Below the pieces are notes generated by a model, which had not been told where the DNA came from, ran no database searches, and worked only from the letters and a program-made list of their open reading frames with translations. Source: Cardinalis cardinalis (lineage: Eukaryota > Chordata > Aves > Passeriformes > Cardinalidae). Taken from it: a stretch of 64,000 nt of DNA. Shown in pieces: positions 56,301-64,000 of the stretch (position 1 is the stretch's first letter; each line of letters starts with the position of its first letter). Made by a program: the position numbers and the translations under genes. The stretch lies in contig JACDOX010000068.1 of assembly GCA_014549065.1 (NCBI GenBank), forward strand, positions 1,189,289 to 1,253,288. The letters are read 5' to 3'.

Positions 56301-56847
56301 AGGGAACTGCATTATACTGCTGCCACACTGACCTGAAGGGTTAGCTTCACGAGAAGGAAGAAACACTAGTTCCCTGGTTTTCCAAGAGTCTTCCGTTCTA
56401 CNTCTAGAATGTTCCTTTCCTCTCGCCACTGGCAATCCCTCCATCACCACCTTCTCCCCATCTACACAAATTACAGNAGAGGCATTAACCAGGCAGCTGT
56501 AGCACAAACCTCTGCTGCTGATCCCTCAGCCATGCTGCCCTCTTTAAGGTTCTCTTTCTGATATAACTACAGTCTTGCCAGTGGCCAGCTGAAAATGTTT
56601 CACGGTTCATGATGGTCTCTTGCATTTGTTTGCACTGACAAAACAGTACCTTGTTTTCCTGCTTAGTAACATTGTCTACATCATCCCNAGTGTTGCCAGT
56701 TATGAAATAGTAAATGCAGTGAATGAGGCAGTAGAATGTTTGGAAAGGTGCAATTTCAAATAAAAAAGGGCTATATTTTAATGTAGGTGTGTGTGTAAAG
56801 GGTGCAGATAATGGCAGTTTTCCAGCTTTTTGTGTCTTACTTCTCCA

Positions 56848-56879
56848 CATTAGCATTCACNTTAACATGAATGCTAATG
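56848..56879. repeat. 12-bp perfect inverted repeat
   Basis: CATTAGCATTCA and TGAATGCTAATG surround an 8-base spacer containing one n. The TAGCAT/ATGCTA cores resemble POU/homeodomain half-sites. Confidence 0.85.
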
Positions 56880-57329
56880 AATGAATGCTTATGAAGTCCA
56901 CACTTTGAAACACCAAAATAATATTTTATAAACATGACATTTGTATTTTCTGTAAGTCTAGCTTTCCAATAAGTAAATTTTTATTTTCTTGTTATTAATA
57001 CCTAAATTGAAAGAATCAGCTAGTGAATTACAGCTGATTGTACATTCTGTCCTTTTTCACAAGAGAAATGAGATTGCTTGTGCTGAAAAATATATTAATA
57101 TCTTTTTATTGAAATTGCAAAAATCTGATTTAATGTATTCTGAAAATTTAACATACAACAACAAGCATGTTAAAATAATAAAATTTAAGCCTTAGTATAA
57201 ACATAACTGTAGATTTTATTGACAGTGAAAGCTATAAGAGCTGCTTGGAAGCAGAGTAGAGTAATAGANGTCATTGCCTTTTTTGTTGTTTCAGTGGAAG
57301 TTTCATTACTCTATCTCCACAATAATGAT

Positions 57330-57339
57330 GGGGGGGGGG
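57330..57339 (+). repeat. Poly-G tract
   Basis: Ten consecutive G residues in PDE6D intron 1. Length may be unreliable. Confidence 0.95.
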
Positions 57340-60300
57340 AGGTTTCTGGATTCCAATGCATGCTAAAGCAGAGAGATGCTGGTTTGGGCACAGACCCTTC
57401 ATCTTCNAGATCATGGTGATCCTGGTGACATGCTCAGAGGTTCACATCAGTGTAGNTCATGTTACTGGAGCTGTAGAGGTTGATCAAAGTACAGCATTCA
57501 GAACAAAATAATTTTGGAGAGGAGGTATTTTACCTCCTCTCATCTGTTTGGAACTGAATTGTTTCCTTGTNTTTTCCATGTTTTGTTGTAGTGCTTTTCC
57601 AAACAACTCTCTCTCTTTTCAGACTGCCATACTGTTGAGCACTGTGTAAAATGTTGGGATGGTTAAATTGTCAAATCACTAGTCCACACTGCCAATTGAA
57701 GCACTTCTCATATTCTGGAGATTCCTAAAAAAGCACAGTGGTTCTGATATGGAGTCCTTGTTTTTTGGAGAGTTCTGCTTCAATCTGCATAAATCCCCAT
57801 TTATTCCTCCTCTTTGCATCCACTTTGAGCAGCCTCTGGTCCATTTACAAGGTTAGTTTCCTCCTGCAACTGCCAATCATTCCCTCCTGACTGTATTTTC
57901 ATTTTGCTTTCATTCTCCACTGGTCTGTACACTCTAAGTTTTCCTCCCTTCCTCAGAAGAGATAAGATAATGAACTTGTTTTCCTTGAATAATCGTAGTC
58001 CTGTCACTTTTAAGCAGAAAACCAAAAATTGTTTGATCTGTATTTGCAGCATGTGACCCTGCCAGCATAGTACTCCAGAGATAAAACCACTTTAATGTCT
58101 CAGATCCATGACTTTTNTTTCTCTAACACATTAAATAATTATATCTGATTCTCACTTTGGTCTTGTCCTCTGAGTCTAGAGTGCCACTGACATCCATCCA
58201 CCTAAGTATTCACATCCTTACTGACTCCCTCAGGTTGGCATTGAGGGTGTTCATAATCATTTGCTGCCCATTTGTGCCTGGAAAAACAGGGTAACTGGCA
58301 GTGAGGGTGCTCTATAAGAGTTTAGTCAACTCTTCTGGCTGTGAGGGTTGTACAGTTTGCAAGGCTAAAGCACGCCCACTTCTCATGCAGACACAGTCCA
58401 AGTTAAAAAAACAACAATCAAAACTGAAGTATTTGTAGCTCCAGTGACATTCAGGCCAGTGTTATCCACAGGGACTGNATATCCAAGGAACCATTTAAGC
58501 TAATGCCAGGAAAAGTGTGGCTTGTTCCTCTGCTGTGCTGTGTCAGCAAGTAGGAGATTGGCATTTGTCATTGTGGACGTTATGAAAGTGCTTGTTGTAG
58601 CTGTTTCTCTGGCTGATTTGAATTTTTATTTTGTTTATTAGATGTANAGTGTGAGTGCCAGGGCTAAATGCTGTTTGATATAAAATCTCAATGAGATTAA
58701 ATCCCCTTGCCATTCCNTAATTAATTTCAAGGATATTGTGTTGTTTTCCCAGAGAACTTTTGGTGATCTCTAGATGCATTCCTGGTTACAGAACAGCTCT
58801 GGATTGAAACAGTGAGGGATGTGCTCTGTGTGACATACTGTGGGGCAGTTAAAGGTTGCAGAGGTTCAAAAAAAGCATAAAGTGCTTTGAGTAAACCACC
58901 TTTAGGAGAACTGACTTCTGCTCTACCAACTCCAGCCTCACATTCCTGCCAGCACAGATCCACTGGGCACAGCTGGGAGACTGAAGAAAACAGCAGTTCT
59001 GTGCTCAGCCAGTATTACTTCTGCTGCANTAGTTAGTTTTCACTCCTGTAATAAACAGAAACCCTTCCAGACTAATTACCAGATGTACTGCAGCAGTAGC
59101 ACTTGTCCCCTGAAGGCTGCAATTGGCATTTGCTTTCAAAGCTGTATAAAGAGGATCTTTTTGGGATATCATTCANTTTTGTCTTTTTCCAGCATTACTT
59201 GTGAGAAAGGGCAAATGAGCCCACCTGGAAGAGGAAGTTCAGTTGTCTGGCCTGTTTTTCTGAGTAGCACACAGAGCTGTAATCTCACCTTGAGGGAATA
59301 CACACCATCTTTATGCCAACTGCCTTGGGCAATATGGAATTTGTTGGTGCCAGGAGTTCTTGAACAGATGTAGCTCCACAGTGTAAATGTACTGCACTGC
59401 ATAAAGCACTGTCTNTACTTTTCTTCCCAGTGTCAAAGAGGAGGTGCCAATGTTGTTGGAAAACGCTCTAGTCTAGGCAAAACCATATTGTTCACATGCT
59501 TAAAATTTACCCCAGTTTAACCATTTCTGCTTGATTTCCCCAGTGTACATACCTTTATCCCATACCTTTATTGGACTCTCTTGATGGAGAATAAAAACAT
59601 TCAGGCAAAGGTTAAATAAGGGANAGTTAGCTCAACTCTAAATTCACTTTGTGCATTAATCTGGATTGACTCGACTGGAGTGACAAATTCCCAGTTAATT
59701 CAACTGCCAGAGAATTTTTTTACTCTTTAAAAATTAACATTGTGTTCAAAAGGTGTTCAGTAAGGGGAGTTCAGACAGAATCAGTGTGTGAATGCAAGAG
59801 AAATGCAGTGCTTGACCTTTTGTTCCTGCTTTCTCTTGAGAGTGCCAGCAAGAATCTCCTTAAGTGCTCCCTTTACAGTTGATTTTGGTGGTGTGAACAC
59901 CTGCCTTTTAACAATCAGAATAAAACTCACAAGCTCATTTCCTGGAAGGCAGGAGCTATCAGACCTAATGACTGCAGGCTTTATTGATCTGATGGGGAGG
60001 ATTTGGAGTGCTGACACACAGCCTGAAGTTTCCATGGCCCAATAAAAATCCCCGGGTCCCTGAAGTCCTTTGCACAAATGAATTCTTCCTCTTTTACAGA
60101 CCTCTCTGAAATTGAGATCTGTATGTCTGAGGACCGAGCTACAGATTTTCCCTAAATGTTTTTACAAAGTCTTTTTCAATAATGATTTTTTTGCTTTGTT
60201 CTGTATAGGTGGAANTCCTACTTGACAGCAACACTGAAATCTCCCCTGGCCTAGTTTCTGTTCTCAGCAGCACAACTTAAAGCATGCTTTCAAACACAGT

Positions 60301-62276
60301 TTTATTTCTGCTCTTTCCTGATTCCCTGGAAGACCAAACAAAAGCAACTTTATATCAGAAATGTAAAAAGTCAAGGGCAGAACTCTCTCTGTAGGGACAC
60401 CCATCTGTCCTTCCTGTGAAGGACACCATTGAACACCTCTTGATATGAAGATGCCTCCTTTCATGTACCAAACATTCACCAGTTATATAAGATTGCTGGA
60501 GAGCAGCAGAGTGTCATTTGAATCCCTTAAAATNATGGCTCTTGAGGACTTTTGTGGTAGCTGCAGTTGCTCATATATCCAGAGTTAAGGATATCTGCCC
60601 TCCTGTGCATGGAGGGGTGTTTTAAGGACAGCTCAGAACAGGATCTCTCCCCAGTAATAGTGTAATGTGCTTGTAGCCTCTTCCAGCCTTTGAGCAGTTA
60701 ACCAGAAGTAAAAAGTNTTTCAAATGTACAAAATCCTTGATTCTGCCCTGGCCAGTCTTTTGCCAAGGAAGATTTTTAAAAATCACAATTCCTCCTGGTT
60801 GCTAAATTTGATGTTCAAGGACCTGTGTCAGAGTCCTTGCCAATACAGGTCTAACTGTTGAATTGTCATGTCTTATACACCAAATCTGGGGCATTGTTTG
60901 TTTGGGTTTTGTATGATGAAGACTGAGAAAAAGAGTTCCATTAAAAGATGAAATATATAATATATTCTTTGTGGAATATTTTTTGCCAACAGAAATTACA
61001 ATAAAATTCTTGAGTAAACAGTATCCACCTGAGAGGTAACCAAGCTAGCAGAGCTGTTGACTGCTAACACACTAATCACCTACTTAATGTTAATATATAG
61101 CAGTACAGGAATGATTAATAGGAGGCTTTACAAGCATAGGTGTCTGNGTAGTGCATGCATCCTGTGTGTGTGCACAACGTGCTGCTGATCTCTGACATGG
61201 GCAGCAGTCCAGAGGAGGAGCAGGAAGAGCCTGATGTTGTTGAACTGCTGGACATGCAGTGGTGCTGCTGTACTGNGCCTTTTTTATCCTTGGAAATGAA
61301 ACAAATAAAGGCTCTTTACAGAGAGGAAGCCTGGTTGAGTTGCTTGGAATTCAGGCACAAAAAATCCAGAAGAATTTTTGCACTATTGAGAATGGCAGCC
61401 TGGTAAAANAGTGGGTTTTGAAATAGAACTCTTTTGGATTAATAAGGGAAGCCTTTATGCAAAGTATTACTGTAATTGCAGCTCATGTTCTGATTGCCTT
61501 ATCAGGGGAGATGCATCCTCAATGGCATCTTTGTTTGTCTTANAATGAAAAGAGATAGAAAATAAGCAATTAAAGCAGACTTATTGAAATACCATAAATC
61601 TGAGCATTCAGCTATGCACTTCTAGCTAAGATTGTTGGTTAGTTTTTGTATTAAAAAAAAAATANTGCTGCGGTCTGTACTTGCTTTGTAGTATGGCCAG
61701 ACTACTGACAAAGGAAAATTTTTCTCTTTTTGTTTCAACTATGATCTTTTCTCTCTTCTTGCTTCTCACCCTAAAGCAGTCTTTTGTAAATGTGCACATA
61801 GAAATTAGAGGTTAATTAACTCTGTTGTATATTTGGGATCTTTGTTATTGCAATGAACCTTGTAAATAAATNCTACAGAATCTGACAATGGTAATTTAAA
61901 AAATAGATGGGCTTTGCTCTGATTGTGTATCAGTTTATATTTTAGTAGTGAATAGTGTATTTTCATTCAGCTTTATGAAAATGAAAAACAAACCCCTTCC
62001 TCCCTATTTTGTGGTCTAGTGCCACCTAGACGTGGGCAAGTCCAACATTAAATTTGTTTCTCCCAGGAACACAAGATTCCCGGGGAAAAATCAGCAGACA
62101 TCTTTTATATAGTGATAAGCAAATATATTTTCAAAAGAAAATGGCCTGNGTTTATCCTGTAATACCTCATAACAGCAGTCTAATATTAGTAGAAGATTAA
62201 CATTGTTCAGNCATTTAAATGTGAAATCTTTATGGCATAGATTTTGAGTTAAATCTCNAAGACTCTTGCTTTCTAG

Positions 62277-62301
62277 TTGTGTGTGTGTGTGTCTGTGTGT
62301 T
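62277..62301 (+). repeat. (TG)n microsatellite
   Basis: About 12 TG dinucleotides with one C interruption (GTGTGTCTGTGTG) in PDE6D intron 1. Confidence 0.95.
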
Positions 62302-64000
62302 GCTTAATCTCTCTGGCCAGTACAGGGGATGTTGTGATCTCCTCGTTAAAGACGTCACACTGAGAAGATTGGAGTAGAGGAATAAATAGAACAAGTGCTA
62401 GAAAGCCAAGCAGCTCATCCTGGTTGAACTAAAATGCACTCCACACAAACCACCTTCCCCATAGATTTGTTTCTCCTAAGTAAAACCCAGGTCCTATTTT
62501 GTAGAGTATGAAACCAGCTCATTTGAGGCTCTGCTAAGTATGTTTGCATGGGTTTCTGAAATGTTGTTTTACCTAATTGTGCAACTCAGTAGCCAGTATT
62601 TTTTACAGGTTACTCCTCTGGTGGAGAAAGCAGATAAGGGCAATGGCTCCNAGAGGGCAAAGAGGCTCAGAATTTGGCTGGTGAGGTTCAGTATGGAGCT
62701 TGGGCACTTAAAGTTCTGCTGTATCTGGGCTGGCTGTGTGCAGCCCCATCTCATCATCATTGGCCTGTATTCCTGACCTGTGCTTCAAAATTAATCTGGG
62801 CAGGGGCTGCCAGATCTGTCCAGGCTGACTCTTGTCTCCAGGTGCCAGGGGTACAGTCACAGTGTGTGTCCATGAGACAGGTCTGCTGCTTCTCCTTGGA
62901 GCTGGCCTGTGTGGAGCAATAGGGCTCTCAGATGTTCAGACGCCCTTCAAAAGTGATAGGTAGATAGCTAAGATTTGAAGGATGGCCCACTGAAATGTTT
63001 TAATTGTTTGTGATAATAAANTGCATAAAAAGAATTGTGCATTGCACAAGAATAAGTGGAAAATGAATCCTTGCCCATGCTCAGCAGGATCTGGTGAGGT
63101 GGGAGTTACTGGGAAGTTTTTCCAGCAAAGTNAAGTTAGGAAAAGCTTGCTGCTGGAGATTACTGCTTTTTTCCAGAAGTTTTTTTATTCCAGCACTGTG
63201 CTTAGTCTTTGTTCTCCTGTGATCCCAATAGATTCTGAAAGAATATAATGAAAAAAGGAAACAAGGCAGGATGCAACAGCATGGACATTTCNACGCAGTC
63301 ACTGCTTGCAATCCAACTCTGGGAAGCTTTAGTGGATGTGGAAACAACGAATCCTAAAGTGTATTTCCCTTACAGTGCAGTGCAAGGGAGTATCTCAGTG
63401 TCACAGGGCCAACTGTGGATCCTTGTAGAGCTGCTTGGGCATTTGTTCTGAAAGCACAACTGCCTAGCACGGAGTTTATTTTTAGTTTTTTAACCAAACA
63501 GCCTCAAGAGTTAGGAATTTCTCTGAAATTTAATTACTCAGCCACTGTCATCCTGTGTTCAAGGAGTCTGACTTGAGGCTGATGATGGAGTAATGCTGGT
63601 ACCAGGCTGTTTGGACTTANTTAACCAAAATGTTTGTTCATCTCTAAGAGTCCTTTAGACTCATAGTCCTCTCTGAATGTCATTCTATGCAAAATTGATG
63701 GTCTCTTTGTACAAAATGGAGCCTGCCTGTCCCTGCCAAAAGTGAACAGCCATAGCATTTGTCCCAAGACTTTGTCCTTTCAGATTTACTGCTGGCTGCC
63801 TTTTCCAAAATTGTGCTGCAGTTCCTGGAGCTGGCAGTTGTGAGAACAATTTGAATACATGGAAAAATGCTGTGTTTCCACTCATTCACTGGGCTCTCTT
63901 TTACACCTAATGAACTGTGGAAGGAAACCTTGTCTGTTGAAGCATGTTAGAAACTTTGTATCAGGGGCATCACTAATTTTTAGAGTAGTGATTTTTAAGC

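Larger units (their letters stand above)
47317..64000 (+). other. PDE6D: PDE6D intron 1 (start; continues past the window)
   Basis: At least 16.7 kb. It opens GTATCCTCC, a match to the U12-type donor. After the CpG island it turns AT-rich. I looked for sequence encoding the next PDE6D segments (NWMNLRDAET, then VPKKILKCK) and did not see it. No other coding frame is convincing. Apart from small inverted and simple repeats I see no structure. Confidence 0.7.

Overview
The window looks like nuclear DNA of a bird. Genes are split by short introns behind CpG-island promoters. The recognisable repeats are fragments of CR1, the dominant LINE family of birds, including one with the typical 'ATTCTATGATTCT' 3' end. 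The gene order is the one flanking the C-type natriuretic peptide gene in vertebrates. The species cannot be narrowed further from the sequence. Single ambiguous bases (n) occur about every 250-300 bases throughout.

Layout, left to right. (1) 1-9850, minus strand: the 5' end of a gene with a CpG-island promoter and non-coding first exon near 9743-9850, and one large first coding exon (6682-7378, 232 complete codons). I do not recognise the protein. The slot and orientation are those of DIS3L2 in mammals, but the residues do not resemble the DIS3L2 N-terminus. (2) 10.1-20.3 kb: intergenic, with a 24-bp minisatellite and three stretches that look like conserved regulatory DNA upstream of NPPC. 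(3) 20.3-24.2 kb, plus strand: a complete NPPC gene (C-type natriuretic peptide), with TATA box, two coding exons and a 3'UTR exon. (4) 24.2-32.7 kb: intergenic, no gene seen. (5) 32.7-42.6 kb, minus strand: a complete COPS7B gene (COP9 signalosome subunit 7b), six coding exons giving 264 residues, plus a non-coding first exon in a CpG island. (6) 42.7-46.7 kb: intergenic, with a near-perfect 31-bp-arm hairpin next to the COPS7B promoter and three CR1 fragments. (7) 46.7-64 kb, plus strand: promoter, exon 1 and the start of a very long first intron of PDE6D (prenyl-binding protein delta).

The genes are neighbours, not a pathway. NPPC encodes a secreted peptide hormone, COPS7B a subunit of the cullin-deneddylating COP9 signalosome, and PDE6D a shuttle for prenylated ciliary and membrane proteins. 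The order X(-) NPPC(+) COPS7B(-) PDE6D(+) is the inverted view of human 2q37.1.

Most notable observations: the unrecognised coding exon in the DIS3L2 slot; an in-frame 84-nt upstream extension of the last COPS7B exon with its own good acceptor; a U12-type (minor spliceosome) 5' splice site at PDE6D intron 1; the hairpin at the COPS7B promoter; and an alanine/glycine/charged low-complexity insertion in the CNP propeptide.
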